From NCBI RefSeq assembly GCF_001590965.1, contig NZ_BCTW01000025.1, positions 1 through 55,588 on the forward strand: a DNA stretch of 55,588 bases, written 5' to 3'. The notes beneath the pieces were generated by a model, which ran no database searches, was not told the DNA's origin, and saw nothing but the letters and a program-made list of their open reading frames with translations. The position numbers and the translations under genes are program-made. Positions 26,044-35,459 of the stretch are shown in pieces. Each line of letters starts with the position of its first letter. Position 1 is the first letter of the stretch. Source of the stretch: Novosphingobium lentum NBRC 107847 (GTDB lineage: Bacteria > Pseudomonadota > Alphaproteobacteria > Sphingomonadales > Sphingomonadaceae).

Positions 26044-26307
26044 GTCCGGTTGTGCTTTCCTGGCGGTTGCGTGGGCGCGCGACTAGCACCAAGCAACCCG
26101 CGCGGCAATCGGGTGGCGCGATGTCGGAACCGCGTGGCGCGCAGATCGCGACACGGCCCTGCCGCCTGCTTATTATTTTTGGCCGCAGGAAGGCACCTGT
26201 TCGCCGTCCACGCGTTGTTCATTTGTATTTCCTACCTATCTGAGGCAGGTTGTTTCCACGCGTTGAGCCATATTCTGGGCGGCGCGCGATCTGGCGGGAA
26301 TTTGGGC

Positions 26308-27009
26308 GTGAGCGGTAGCATAGTCGAAATCGTGATCCTGGCGATGGTCGCCGCGTTCCTCGGACTGCGGCTCTATTCCGTACTCGGTCGCCGTCCTGAA
26401 CAGAACGAAGAACCCTTGCGCCGGATCGAACAGCCCGACGCACTGCGTTCGGCGCGCCCGGTGGCGCCCGCCGCGCCCAAGGTTGCGGCTGAAAATCCCG
26501 CCACGAACGCCCGGCCCTTGCGCGAACTGCCGCTGGCCGAACGGCCCGGTTTCCTGCCCGCCGCCGAAACCGGCATTCGCGCCATCGTCGCTGCCGATCG
26601 CCGTTTCGACGTCGGCCTGTTCGTGGCCGGCGCGCGCGGCGCCTATGGCATGGTGCTCGAAGCGTTCTGGCGCGGCGACAAGGACGAACTTTCGCAACTG
26701 TGCGACAGCGACGTCTACCAAGGCTTTGTCGATGCCATCGATGTGCGTACGGCTGCGGGCGAAACGGTCGATAACCGCCTGATCCGGATCGAGGAAGCCA
26801 GCGTCGTCTCGGCCGATTTCGAGGCGCCCATCGCGCGGATCACGGTGCGCTTCGTTGCCGACATCGCCACGGTCACGCGCAACGCCGAAGGCGCGGTGAT
26901 TGCCGGATCGCTGGACGATGCGCTGGAAAGCCGCGACGTGTGGACGTTCTCGCGCGATCTCACCTCGCGCGATCCCAATTGGCTGCTCGACGAAACCGAC
27001 GAAGGCTAG
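26308..27009 (+). CDS. timA: Tim44/TimA domain protein
   Basis: 233 residues with an N-terminal membrane segment (about 3-20), a Pro/Ala-rich linker (about 30-75) and a C-terminal Tim44-like domain (about 80-233). The bacterial homologues of the mitochondrial import motor adaptor lie next to secB and mltA, as here; their role is not firmly known. GTG 26308 is chosen because the membrane segment then begins at residue 3; TTG 26302 is an alternative. The frame is open far upstream, but opposite secB. It precedes mltA by 23 bases. Confidence 0.85.
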   Translation: MSGSIVEIVILAMVAAFLGLRLYSVLGRRPEQNEEPLRRIEQPDALRSARPVAPAAPKVAAENPATNARPLRELPLAERPGFLPAAETGIRAIVAADRRFDVGLFVAGARGAYGMVLEAFWRGDKDELSQLCDSDVYQGFVDAIDVRTAAGETVDNRLIRIEEASVVSADFEAPIARITVRFVADIATVTRNAEGAVIAGSLDDALESRDVWTFSRDLTSRDPNWLLDETDEG

Positions 27010-27032
27010 ACCGCACGTTGGGGTGGGGTGGA

Positions 27033-28253
27033 ATGCGAGGTAGCCTGCGGCGCGCCTGCCTCATGGCAGCGTTGATGCTGCTGGCAGGTTGCGTCAGGCT
27101 AGTTCCCGAAGGCCATGGCCCCGGCGCCGTCTCCCGCCCTTTGCCGCCTTCGTCTGTCGTAGCGCCGCCCGTCCCCGCAACCGCGCTGCTCAGCGGGGTC
27201 CGGCCGGGCCCGCCCGTCACCAGTCTGGGTCTGCGCCAGCCGAATGCGGCCGGTGTGCTGGGTTCTTTCATCGAAAGCTGCCCGCGCCTGGTCCAGCGCA
27301 ACGATGCGAGCGGGCTGACCAGCGGCACCGACTGGCAAGCCGCCTGCGCCGCCGCACCCGCCTGGCCCGCAAGCAATGCCGCCGGTTTCTTCGCCAGCTA
27401 TTTCGAAACCGCCGAAGTGTCCGATGGCGCGACATTCGTGACCGGCTACTACGAACCGGAGATTTCCGGCGTCCGCGTCCGCCAGCCCGGGTTCGACGTA
27501 CCGGTCTACGGCCTGCCCGCCGATCTCGTCCGCGCCCGTCCCGGCGATGCGCCGCCCACGGCCTCGGGCAACCAGCCGCTGGGCCGCTATGACCCGGCGA
27601 CCGGTCAGTTCGCGCCCTATTTCGAGCGTGGGGAGATCGAGGACGGGGGACTGGCGGCGCGTGGGCTGGAGATCGCCTGGGCGGCCGATCCGATCGATTT
27701 CTTCTTCCTCCAGATCCAGGGCTCGGGCCGGCTGCGCGCGCCCGATGGATCGGTGATGCATATCGGCTATGCCGGCCAGAATGGGCGCGAATACGCCGGT
27801 ATCGGCTCGCTGATGCGCCAGCGCGGACTGATCGGCACCGCGCCGGGACAATACGCCGGATCGATGCAGGGCATCGTCCAGTACCTCCACGACCACTCCG
27901 ATGAAGGCCGCGCGCTGATGCGCGAGAACAAGAGCTGGGTGTTCTTCAAGGAAATCGGCGGCGACGGCCCGCTTGGCGCGTTGGGCGTGCCGGTGCGCGG
28001 TCGCACCAGCGTGGCCGCCGACCCGGCATTCGTCCCGCTCGGCGCGCCGGTGTGGCTCTCGGTCGATCGCGGCGAGGCGAGCGGCTTGTGGGTGGCGCAG
28101 GATACCGGCGGGGCGATCAAGGGCGCCAACCGCTTCGACAGCTTCTGGGGTGCCGGGCCCGACGCCAAGGCCGTGGCGGGCGGAATGAGCGCGCGCGGCA
28201 AGGCGCTGCTGCTGCTGCCCAAGGGCACGCTGGCGCGGATCAGGCCGCGATGA
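27033..28253 (+). CDS. mltA: Membrane-bound lytic murein transglycosylase A
   Basis: Outer-membrane lipoprotein that cleaves peptidoglycan glycan strands with 1,6-anhydro product formation. It has 406 residues, a lipobox L-L-A-G-C at about residues 16-20, an MltA barrel in the middle (G-Y-Y-E-P), and the C-terminal 3D domain with the catalytic Asp in A-Q-D-T-G-G-A-I-K-G. ATG 27033 is the only start that leaves an N-terminal lipoprotein signal. Likely in an operon with timA and the Smr gene. Confidence 0.94.
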   Translation: MRGSLRRACLMAALMLLAGCVRLVPEGHGPGAVSRPLPPSSVVAPPVPATALLSGVRPGPPVTSLGLRQPNAAGVLGSFIESCPRLVQRNDASGLTSGTDWQAACAAAPAWPASNAAGFFASYFETAEVSDGATFVTGYYEPEISGVRVRQPGFDVPVYGLPADLVRARPGDAPPTASGNQPLGRYDPATGQFAPYFERGEIEDGGLAARGLEIAWAADPIDFFFLQIQGSGRLRAPDGSVMHIGYAGQNGREYAGIGSLMRQRGLIGTAPGQYAGSMQGIVQYLHDHSDEGRALMRENKSWVFFKEIGGDGPLGALGVPVRGRTSVAADPAFVPLGAPVWLSVDRGEASGLWVAQDTGGAIKGANRFDSFWGAGPDAKAVAGGMSARGKALLLLPKGTLARIRPR

Positions 28254-28278
28254 GCCTCGCTCCGATCAGCCCCATCCG

Positions 28279-28848
28279 GTGAGGCCGCCGCGCGGCTTGA
28301 GCGCCGAGGAAGCCGCGCTGTGGAGCCGCGTCACCGCCACGATCGCCCCGCTGCATGCCAAGCCCACTCGCGTCGAGGTTGCCGCAGTGCCGCCCGCCGA
28401 ACCAACCTCTGCCCCGCCAGCCAAGCGCGTGCGCGGCCGGGTGCCGCCCGCCCGCATTGCACCGCCTCCGCCGGTTCCGCCCAGGACGGTGCCCGTCCGC
28501 CACGGCCTCGATTCCTCGTGGGACCGCAAGCTGGCGCGGGGGTCGGTGGAGCCCGACGTCACCATCGACCTGCACGGGCTGGGGCTCGATGCGGCGCATG
28601 CCCGGCTCGATGCCGCGCTGGGGCAGGCGCTGGCGATGGGCGCGCGGGTCATGCTGCTGATCGCCGGCAAGGCCAGGCCGCACGATGAAACCGATTCGCG
28701 CGGCGGCCAGCGCGGGGTCATCCGCGCCCGGCTGGTCGACTGGCTGGCAGCCGGGCCGCATTCGGGCCGCATCGCCGCGATCCGCCCGGCCCAGCCGCGC
28801 CACGGCGGCGCGGGCGCGGTCTACATCGTGCTCAGGAAGCCGCGCTGA
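28279..28848 (+). CDS. Smr domain protein
   Basis: 189 residues. A Pro-rich N-terminal half (about 45-80) is followed by a Smr domain (about 92-189) with T-I-D-L-H-G-L at the start and H-G-G-A-G-A at the end. Smr domains of this type are usually DNA or RNA nucleases; substrate unknown. The start is GTG, overlapping the stop of a 10-codon ORF (28250-28282) that itself starts inside the mltA stop, which may carry ribosomes across. It converges with dapE, with a 17-base 3' overlap. Confidence 0.87.
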   Translation: MRPPRGLSAEEAALWSRVTATIAPLHAKPTRVEVAAVPPAEPTSAPPAKRVRGRVPPARIAPPPPVPPRTVPVRHGLDSSWDRKLARGSVEPDVTIDLHGLGLDAAHARLDAALGQALAMGARVMLLIAGKARPHDETDSRGGQRGVIRARLVDWLAAGPHSGRIAAIRPAQPRHGGAGAVYIVLRKPR

Positions 28849-29989
28849 GCGCAGCCAGGGTGATGCGAGCATAAATCCGCGCCAGCACGCCAAGGTCGGC
28901 CACCGCCACGGCTTCGTCGGTCTTGTGCATCGTCGCGTTGGACAGGCCGAATTCGATCACCGGGCACAGCGCCCGCAGAAACCGCGCGTCCGACGTGCCG
29001 CCGGTGGTCGAAAGCTCCGGCGTCACCCCGGTTTCCGCGACGATCGCGTCGGCCACCAGCGCCGAAAACGCCCCGGGCAGGGTGATGAAGCTTTCGCCAG
29101 AGATCACCGCATGGACGCTGCCACCGTGGCGTGCGGCGATGTCCTCGACCCGCGCCACCAGGTCCGCGCCGGTGTGCAGATCGTTGAACCGGATCGACAA
29201 TCTGGCCCGCGCCTCGGCGGGGATGACGTTGGTCGCGGGGTTGCCGACGGCGATGTCGGTCACTTCGAGGTTCGACGGCTGGAACCAGTCGCTGCCCTGG
29301 TCGAGCACGATTGCATCGAGTTCGGCGAGCAGCGCGACCAGTTTCGTGCACGGGTTGTCGGCCAGATGCGGATAGGCGACGTGGCCCTGGCTGCCCCTGA
29401 CCGTGAGCCACAGGTTGACCGATCCGCGCCGCCCGATCTTGACCATGTCGCCCAGCCGCTGGACCGAGGTCGGCTCGCCCACCAGGCACAAGTCGGGCAC
29501 CGCGCCGATACGGCGGATATGCTCGATCAGCGGCACTGTGCCGAACCGCGCCGGGCCTTCCTCGTCGCCGGTGATGATGAAGCTCAGCGTCCCCGCCCCG
29601 GCCGGAACTTGCGCCACCGCCACGATCATCGCCGCGATCGCGCCCTTCATGTCGACCGCGCCGCGACCGTAGAGCAAGTCACCGCGCCGTTCGGGTGCAA
29701 ACGGCGCGCTGGCCCAGCCCTCGCCCGGCGGCACCACGTCGACATGCCCGGCAAACGCGAAGTGGCGGCTGCCGACTGGCCCTTGGCGGATGGCGTAAAG
29801 GTTTTCGACTGGCCCATCGGGCGCGTCGCCAACGGTGAAGCGGTGCACCGCGAACCCCAGCGGCGCCAGCATGCCCTCAAGACAATCGAACACCAGCCCC
29901 GCCGCCGGGGTGACGCTGGGGCATTCGATCAGCCGCTCGGCCAGTTCGACCGGATCGAGCGCGGCAGCAACGGGATCGCCCCCGCTCAT
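28832..29989 (-). CDS. dapE: Succinyl-diaminopimelate desuccinylase
   Basis: Zn-dependent M20 peptidase-family enzyme making diaminopimelate for lysine and peptidoglycan. The 385 residues include the metal ligands in G-H-V-D-V-V-P-P-G, G-R-G-A-V-D-M-K-G and T-G-D-E-E-G-P-A, with the catalytic Glu in the last. ATG 29989 overlaps the upstream gene's stop in an ATGA. The C-terminus overlaps the convergent Smr gene. Confidence 0.95.
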   Translation of the reverse strand: MSGGDPVAAALDPVELAERLIECPSVTPAAGLVFDCLEGMLAPLGFAVHRFTVGDAPDGPVENLYAIRQGPVGSRHFAFAGHVDVVPPGEGWASAPFAPERRGDLLYGRGAVDMKGAIAAMIVAVAQVPAGAGTLSFIITGDEEGPARFGTVPLIEHIRRIGAVPDLCLVGEPTSVQRLGDMVKIGRRGSVNLWLTVRGSQGHVAYPHLADNPCTKLVALLAELDAIVLDQGSDWFQPSNLEVTDIAVGNPATNVIPAEARARLSIRFNDLHTGADLVARVEDIAARHGGSVHAVISGESFITLPGAFSALVADAIVAETGVTPELSTTGGTSDARFLRALCPVIEFGLSNATMHKTDEAVAVADLGVLARIYARITLAALSAAS

Positions 29990-30651
29990 GCCCGCGCCGG
30001 CTCCTCGAACTTCTCGATCACCCAGTCTTCGGCCTCGGCGGCGGCGATCCATGCCTGCAGCCATTCGTGTTCCCACACCGCCTGCATATAGGCCACGGCA
30101 AAGCCCGGCACCGGGATGGCATATGTGATGAACCGCGAGACCACCGGGGCGTAGATGATGTCGGCCGCGCCGAACGCGCCGAACAGGAACGGCCCGCCCT
30201 TGCCGAACCGCGCCCGCGCCTCGGCCCACAGCGTCAGGATGCGCACGATGTCGGCGCGTGCCTCGTCGGTCACCGGATGGCCTTCGCCGCGCTTGCGGAT
30301 GTTCATCGGATGCTGGCGACGCAGCGCGAGATAGCTCGAATGCATTTCCGCGACCATCGATCGCGCCATGCCGCGCGCCGTTTCGTCCTTGGGCCAGAAC
30401 CGGTCGCGCCCGACTTTGTCCGCCAGGAAATCGATGATCGCCAGACTGTCCCACACCACGGTCTCGCCGTCCCACAGGATCGGCACTTTGCCCGACGACG
30501 GCGCCAGATCGTCGCCCTTCTTGGCCTCGTCCCACTCGTCGCCATACAGCGGGACGGTGATCTCCTCGAATGCCACGCCCGATTGCTTGGCCGCCAGCCA
30601 GCCGCGCAAGCTCCAGCTCGAATAGTTCTTGTTGCCGATGATGAGCTTCAC
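29986..30651 (-). CDS. Glutathione S-transferase family protein (copy 1)
   Basis: 221 residues with a thioredoxin-like N-terminal domain (about 1-78), including N-Y-S-S-W-S-L-R near the N-terminus where the catalytic Ser is expected, K-V-P-I-L for the cis-Pro, and D-S-L-A-I for glutathione binding, then an all-helical C-terminal domain. GTG 30651 is preferred to the upstream TTG since it gives the usual N-terminus and has GGGGGA upstream. It is translationally coupled to dapE. It is a paralogue of the gene at 45027, which shares the NYSSWSLR motif. Confidence 0.88.
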   Translation of the reverse strand: MKLIIGNKNYSSWSLRGWLAAKQSGVAFEEITVPLYGDEWDEAKKGDDLAPSSGKVPILWDGETVVWDSLAIIDFLADKVGRDRFWPKDETARGMARSMVAEMHSSYLALRRQHPMNIRKRGEGHPVTDEARADIVRILTLWAEARARFGKGGPFLFGAFGAADIIYAPVVSRFITYAIPVPGFAVAYMQAVWEHEWLQAWIAAAEAEDWVIEKFEEPARA

Positions 30652-30993
30652 GGGCGGTTCCCCCAACCAGCCAGCGCGCCGGTGCCGATTCGGCCTAGCC
30701 GTTCACCGGGGGACTGTCGAGACTGAACGGGGCTAAGCTGGAAGGTCACGAAGTTGACGAAGTTTACACACCCCTGCGCGGGGGTTTGGGCCTTCCCTTG
30801 GCACGCGCCCGTGGGCGTTGAAAAATGGGCTGGGAAAGGCGGACGCAGGGGCATGGGCGGAGAATGGCAGGTGGGGGGCGTGTAGGACAGAGGAATTGGG
30901 GTGATTTTTGCATGGCGGGAAGCAGACCTTGACGGACATTCTCATAACACTCGATGTCTCCCCTCGCACCGCCGTGTCCGGAGGCGCGATGGA

Positions 30994-31012
30994 TGCTGAA
31001 ACGAGTTCAGCA
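30994..31012. repeat. Intergenic hairpin word
   Basis: TGCTGAA (30994-31000) and TTCAGCA (31006-31012) form a perfect 7-bp stem with a five-base loop. This sequence resembles a dispersed intergenic repeat common in sphingomonad genomes, from general knowledge; only one copy is seen in the window. Confidence 0.55.
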
Positions 31013-31040
31013 TGACGCGGTTGGGTTGAGGTTGGCGCGT

Positions 31041-31067
31041 GTCCTTCGACAGGCTCAGGATGAGCGG
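31041..31067. repeat. Intergenic repeat-like word
   Basis: The stretch from GTCCTTCGACAGG through GATGAGCG resembles a dispersed repeat frequently found between genes in sphingomonads. It lies 28 bases from the hairpin word at 30994, as the two often do, so they may form one composite element. Confidence 0.45.
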
Positions 31068-31102
31068 GGGTGGGTTGGGAGGGATTGGCCGTTTGTCCGC
31101 CC

Positions 31103-31510
31103 TCACCTCCGCACTTGCGCTCGCCCCGTCATCAGCCATGCCGAGCACAGCACCGCGCCCAGCAGCGCGACGACGTTGAGCACTTTATCGACCGGGCCGT
31201 ACATGCCCAGATGCGTCATGTGATAGGCGAAGTGGGGCAGGTTGAAGAGCAGCGTCGCGAAGCCGACCGCGAACGGGGTGACGAGCAGTGGGCGCAGCAG
31301 GCCCAGACCGGCAAGGCCGCCGACCATCAGGTACGCGGCGCCAGTATCGCGGACGAGATGCTGGTTGTAAGGCCCGTCGACCGACACCCACGTCAGGCCA
31401 AAACCGGGGAACGCGCTGTAAAAGAGCGCCGGAAAACCGCAGGCCCAGATGCCCACGACCAGACCCGTAACGGCCAGATAGGCAAGTGCGGCGCGCGTGA
31501 TTGCTGGCAT
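31103..31510 (-). CDS. Small integral membrane protein, unknown function
   Basis: 135 residues with four hydrophobic segments (about 6-30, 52-72, 75-95, 108-128) and a conserved-looking loop V-D-G-P-Y-N-Q-H. No family recognised with confidence. The ATG at 31510 gives a membrane protein from the first residues. Downstream is the repeat-bearing gap; upstream is a divergent beta-helix gene. Confidence 0.7.
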   Translation of the reverse strand: MPAITRAALAYLAVTGLVVGIWACGFPALFYSAFPGFGLTWVSVDGPYNQHLVRDTGAAYLMVGGLAGLGLLRPLLVTPFAVGFATLLFNLPHFAYHMTHLGMYGPVDKVLNVVALLGAVLCSAWLMTGRAQVRR

Positions 31511-31687
31511 GTCTCTGTCCCGAACGCGGCATTGTGCCGATCCCCGTCACTGTCGGGTTTTGCTTGCCAGCTGGGTACAGCATCGTGCGCGAAATCCGAA
31601 CATCGATCCTGACCGCCGCGCTGGACCGCATGGCCACGGCGGCGTAACCTACGCCGATCCTTGCCCGCAAACCCGGAACAATCCTGC

Positions 31688-32866
31688 ATGGCTGCGTCGC
31701 GCCTCATCGCCTGCCTCCCGATGCCCCGCTTCGTGCGCCACCTAATGCGCCTGGCCCCGGCGGCGCTGGTGCTGGTCGCGGCAGTCACCGGGACCGTCGC
31801 CGGGGCGGCGAACAGACCTGTGTCAGGTGCGCTCGTGATCGACGGGAAGGATGGCCTGGTCATCGAAGGCGTCCACATCCGGACCACCAGGGGCGATTGC
31901 CTGCGCATCACGCGATCGCGCAACATCATGGTGCGCAATTCCGAGATCGGACCGTGTGGCGGCAATGGCGTACGCATTGCGGGAGGCGACGGCATCACGA
32001 TCGTCGACAGCTATATCCACCCGCAGACGCAAAGCGTGGGATGTTGCGATGCGCATGATGGCGTGTTTGCCGTGGGAACGTCCCGCCTGCGCATCCAGGG
32101 CAACGTCATTGCCTATGGCGAATCCAACATCGAAATCCACGACAGCAGCCACGTGACGGCGAAAGGGAACTTCCTGCTCAATCCGCGCGGACCGTTTCCG
32201 CGCGGGCAGAACTTCCAGTGCTGGAGCCATGCCGGCGATGGCACCGGGCCGGGCTGCAGCGACATCACGGTGGACAACAATTATGCCCTGTCGAGCCGCG
32301 TGGCGGGACGCTGGCTGTTTCCCGAAGCGACGCAGGATTCGATCAACTTCGGCATGACGCGAAACGCCGTCGCCTCGAACAACTTCATCAGCGGCGGCCA
32401 CAGCCAGGCCGGTTGCGGCCTGATCGCCGACGCCGGTGCCAGCAACGTGCGCATGACCGGCAACCGGCTGGTCGATACCGGCCAGTGCGGCATCGGCATT
32501 GCCGATGGCATCGGCAACGTGGTGGACGGCAACACGGTGTTCAATCGCACGCCGATAGGGGGAGGCGGCAACCAGGGCATCTATGTCTGGCAGTTCTATG
32601 GCGCTAAAGGTCGCTGCGCGAACACGCGGGTGGTCAACAACCTGGCGCTGTCGCTGCAGCCGGGCGGCGTTCGTTCGGGCTTCTGGAAAGGCCCGGGTTG
32701 CGACCCGCTGGTGCTTGCCCACAATCGCTTCGCCGCCGAGGCGGAAGCCGCGTTCGCCAGCGCGGAGCAGTCGATGCGCCCGCCGCCGATCCCGCCGGAA
32801 CCTTATGCCTGCGCGGTGAAGTCGCCGTACACCAACAATCGGGCGCGGCCGTCCTGCGGGAACTGA
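31688..32866 (+). CDS. Secreted right-handed beta-helix protein
   Basis: 392 residues with a signal peptide (hydrophobic segment ending A-G-A), then a repetitive sequence of short strands with I-x-I-x-x-N and V-x-G-N-x-V patterns (about 55-340), the hallmark of parallel beta-helix folds such as NosD/pectate-lyase-like proteins. Several Cys residues (C-C, C-W, C-G) suggest disulfides in the periplasm. Substrate unknown; polysaccharide binding or cleavage is usual for the fold. Start uncertain: ATG 31688 has GGAA upstream, ATG 31721 would give a shorter signal. Confidence 0.82.
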   Translation: MAASRLIACLPMPRFVRHLMRLAPAALVLVAAVTGTVAGAANRPVSGALVIDGKDGLVIEGVHIRTTRGDCLRITRSRNIMVRNSEIGPCGGNGVRIAGGDGITIVDSYIHPQTQSVGCCDAHDGVFAVGTSRLRIQGNVIAYGESNIEIHDSSHVTAKGNFLLNPRGPFPRGQNFQCWSHAGDGTGPGCSDITVDNNYALSSRVAGRWLFPEATQDSINFGMTRNAVASNNFISGGHSQAGCGLIADAGASNVRMTGNRLVDTGQCGIGIADGIGNVVDGNTVFNRTPIGGGGNQGIYVWQFYGAKGRCANTRVVNNLALSLQPGGVRSGFWKGPGCDPLVLAHNRFAAEAEAAFASAEQSMRPPPIPPEPYACAVKSPYTNNRARPSCGN

Positions 32867-32887
32867 CCGCCCGATCGATCGCCCCGC

Positions 32888-33589
32888 CTAAAGCCCCGCA
32901 TCCTCCAGCACCGCGCAGCGCAGTTCCTCGATGCCCATCTTGCCTTCGGCCGAGGTGGCGATCACTTGCGGGTAGGCGGCGGTGCGCTTGCGCGCTTCGG
33001 CTAGGGTTGCCTGCACCACGGCGTCGAGATCGCTGGCCTTGATCTTGTCGGCCTTGGTCAGCACGAGGCGATAGCCGACGGCGGCCTCGTCGAGCATCTG
33101 CATCATTTCGGCGTCGATCGGCTTCACCCCGTGGCGGCTGTCGATCAGCAGCAGGCAGCGTTTGAGCACGTGCCGCCCACGCAGGAAATCGCGCACCAGC
33201 CGGCGCCATTGCTCGGCCACGCTGTGCGGCGCCTTGGCAAAGCCGTAGCCGGGCATATCGACCAGCCGCAGCTTGGTCGGATCGCCGACCTCGAAGAAGT
33301 TCAGTTCCTGCGTGCGCCCCGGCGTAACCGAAGCGCGTGCGATCGACTTGCGCCCGGTCAGCGCGTTGAGCAGCGACGACTTGCCCACGTTCGAGCGCCC
33401 GGCAAACGCGATCTCGGGAAATTCGGGATCGGGCAGGAATTTCAGCGCTGGCGCCGACTTGAGGAAATCGACGCGCCCGGCGAACAACAGCCGCGCACGC
33501 TCAATCTCCTCGGGCGTGGCCGCATCGGGCGCGGCCGCCTGATAGTCCGCCGGCAGCGCATCGCCGGTTGCGCGGTGAGGATCGCTCAC
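32888..33589 (-). CDS. engB: Ribosome biogenesis GTP-binding protein YihA/EngB
   Basis: Small GTPase for 50S subunit assembly, 233 residues. GTPase motifs: G1 G-R-S-N-V-G-K-S-S, G3 D-M-P-G-Y-G, G4 T-K-A-D-K-I. GTG 33589 overlaps the yidC stop (GTGA); the frame open further upstream lies within yidC and is not a start. End of the rpmH-rnpA-yidD-yidC-engB operon. Confidence 0.95.
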   Translation of the reverse strand: MSDPHRATGDALPADYQAAAPDAATPEEIERARLLFAGRVDFLKSAPALKFLPDPEFPEIAFAGRSNVGKSSLLNALTGRKSIARASVTPGRTQELNFFEVGDPTKLRLVDMPGYGFAKAPHSVAEQWRRLVRDFLRGRHVLKRCLLLIDSRHGVKPIDAEMMQMLDEAAVGYRLVLTKADKIKASDLDAVVQATLAEARKRTAAYPQVIATSAEGKMGIEELRCAVLEDAGL

Positions 33590-35376
33590 CGTGATTTGGG
33601 CTTGTTCGCGGCTGGCTTGTCGCGCGCCACGATCCGGGCGACGTCCTGCGCGGTCTTGTCGGCCTGCACCTTCAGCTGCGGATGGCGGCTGTAGAGGTAC
33701 TTCTGCTGCGCAATGGTCAGGCAGTTGGAGGTGATCCAGTAGATCAGCAGCCCGGCGGCGAACGGCGCCATCACGAACATCATCACCCACGGCATCAGCC
33801 CCATCATCTGCTGCTGCGCCGGGTCCATCGCCGCCGGGTTCAGCTTGAACTGGAAGTACATCGTGATGCCCAGCAGGATCGCGAGCAGGCCGATCGCCAG
33901 GAAGCCCGGCGGGGTGAACGGCAGCGCACCGAACAGGTTGAGCACGTGCAGCGGATCGGGCGCGGACAGATCGTGGATCCAGCCGACGAATGGCTGGTGA
34001 CGCATCTCGATGGTCAGCACCAGCACCTTGTACAGCGCGAAGAACACTGGAATTTGCAGGAACACGGGCAGGCAGCCGGCGAGCGGATTGACGCCCTCTT
34101 GCTTGTACAGCGCCATGATTTCCTGCTGCTGCTTCTGCTTGTCGTCCTTGTAGCGTTCCTGCAGCACCTTCATCTTGGGCTGGATAGAGCGCATCGCCGC
34201 CATCGAGGCGAACTGGCGCTGCGCCACGGGGAACATCATCGTGCGCACGATCAGCGTGAGCAGGATGATCGCCACGCCGAAGTTGCCCACGGTGCGGAAC
34301 AGCGAATCGAGCAGCCAGAAAATCGGCTTTTCGAACCAGCGGAACCAGCCCCAGTCGATCGCCAGGCTGAAGTTGGGGATGCCCGCCTTTTCATAGCGTT
34401 CGAGCATCGCGTTTTCCTTCGCCCCGGCGAAGATGCGCGTGGTCAGGCTCGATTGCGCGCCGGCTGCGACCGAGACCGGGCGGTACAGCAGGTCGGCGCG
34501 GTAGAGGTAGTTGCCCAGCGCGCGGTAATCCGCCTGCGCCGGCGCGGTCTGGTCGGGGATCAGCGACGACAGCCAGTAGATGTCGGTGAAGCCGACGAAG
34601 CCGGGCTTGCCGTCCGCCGTCATGGTGCGGCCGGGTGCCTTCATCACGTCGGCATAGTTGGTGGCAAAGCTGACCGACCCGTCGAACTGGCCGAGCGGGC
34701 CCGAATGGACGTTCCAGGTATCGAGGCTGGCGGTCTTGCGGGTGCGGTTGACCAGCGCGAACGGGCGCACCACCACCGGCGCGGCGGCGGCGTTGCTGAC
34801 CGTCTGCGTGGCCGAGATCATATAGCCGTCGTCGATCGCGTAACGGATCGAATAAGTCTGGCCGGTGGCGTTGCTCCAGTGCAGCGTGACCGGGGTTTGC
34901 GGGGTCAGCTTGGCACCATCGGCCTGCCACACCGTGCCCGCGTTGGGCGCAGCGACGCCTTCGCCGACCCAGCCGGCTTGCGCGAAGTACTGCGCCGGGG
35001 TTCCGGCGGGCGAGAACAGCCGCACCGGCGGGCTGTCCTTGGCGATGGTCTGGCGGTGGCGGGTCAGCGTCAGGTCATCGAGCAGCGCGCCGGTGAGGTT
35101 GATCGACCCGGCAACGCGCGGCGCCTCGATCGGGATGCGACCGCCGGTCGCCAGGGTGGCGGCGAGATCCTTCTGCTCCAGCGCGATGTCGGTGTCGCTG
35201 GTCAGCCCGCCCTCACGCGTCGGCTTGGTCGGGGCCGCTTCGGTTGCGCCGGGCGCGAGCACGGTGGATGCCTTGTGCGCGGGCTGCGGGTAGAAGTGCC
35301 GCATGCCGGCGTCCCAGCCCAGCAGGACAAGGCCCGTGAACACCACCGCCAGGATGAGGTTGCGCTGATTCTCCAC
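33586..35376 (-). CDS. yidC: Membrane protein insertase YidC
   Basis: Inserts and folds inner-membrane proteins, alone or with SecYEG. It has 596 residues: an N-terminal membrane segment (about 5-24), a large periplasmic beta-sandwich domain (about 60-345), and a C-terminal five-helix insertase core (about 360-575) with the conserved Arg expected in the hydrophilic groove, and a basic tail. The start is GTG. It lies 83 bases after yidD and overlaps engB by four. Confidence 0.97.
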   Translation of the reverse strand: MENQRNLILAVVFTGLVLLGWDAGMRHFYPQPAHKASTVLAPGATEAAPTKPTREGGLTSDTDIALEQKDLAATLATGGRIPIEAPRVAGSINLTGALLDDLTLTRHRQTIAKDSPPVRLFSPAGTPAQYFAQAGWVGEGVAAPNAGTVWQADGAKLTPQTPVTLHWSNATGQTYSIRYAIDDGYMISATQTVSNAAAAPVVVRPFALVNRTRKTASLDTWNVHSGPLGQFDGSVSFATNYADVMKAPGRTMTADGKPGFVGFTDIYWLSSLIPDQTAPAQADYRALGNYLYRADLLYRPVSVAAGAQSSLTTRIFAGAKENAMLERYEKAGIPNFSLAIDWGWFRWFEKPIFWLLDSLFRTVGNFGVAIILLTLIVRTMMFPVAQRQFASMAAMRSIQPKMKVLQERYKDDKQKQQQEIMALYKQEGVNPLAGCLPVFLQIPVFFALYKVLVLTIEMRHQPFVGWIHDLSAPDPLHVLNLFGALPFTPPGFLAIGLLAILLGITMYFQFKLNPAAMDPAQQQMMGLMPWVMMFVMAPFAAGLLIYWITSNCLTIAQQKYLYSRHPQLKVQADKTAQDVARIVARDKPAANKPKSR

Positions 35377-35459
35377 TGTGCCTGCGTCCCGTCAGATTGA
35401 AGTTGGGGTAGTACGTTTCGAGGCCGGTTTGCCCGTTCGAACAAGGGCCCTGACGCCCG

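Larger units (their letters stand above)
30652..31102. other. 451-bp gene-free interval with intergenic repeats
   Basis: No convincing gene: the small open frames here lack ribosome sites and family resemblance. The interval holds a short GC hairpin (CCCC 30771-30774 / GGGG 30781-30784, too weak for a terminator), and two repeat-like palindromic words listed separately. The neighbouring genes are both minus-strand, so a promoter for the glutathione transferase gene should lie here, but none is obvious. Confidence 0.6.

Noticed and set aside
28250..28282. A 10-codon ORF linking mltA and the Smr gene
   Set aside because: Too short to call a gene; noted only as possible translational coupling.
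30769..30787. GC hairpin resembling a terminator after the gap start
   Set aside because: Only four base pairs and three T after it; too weak.
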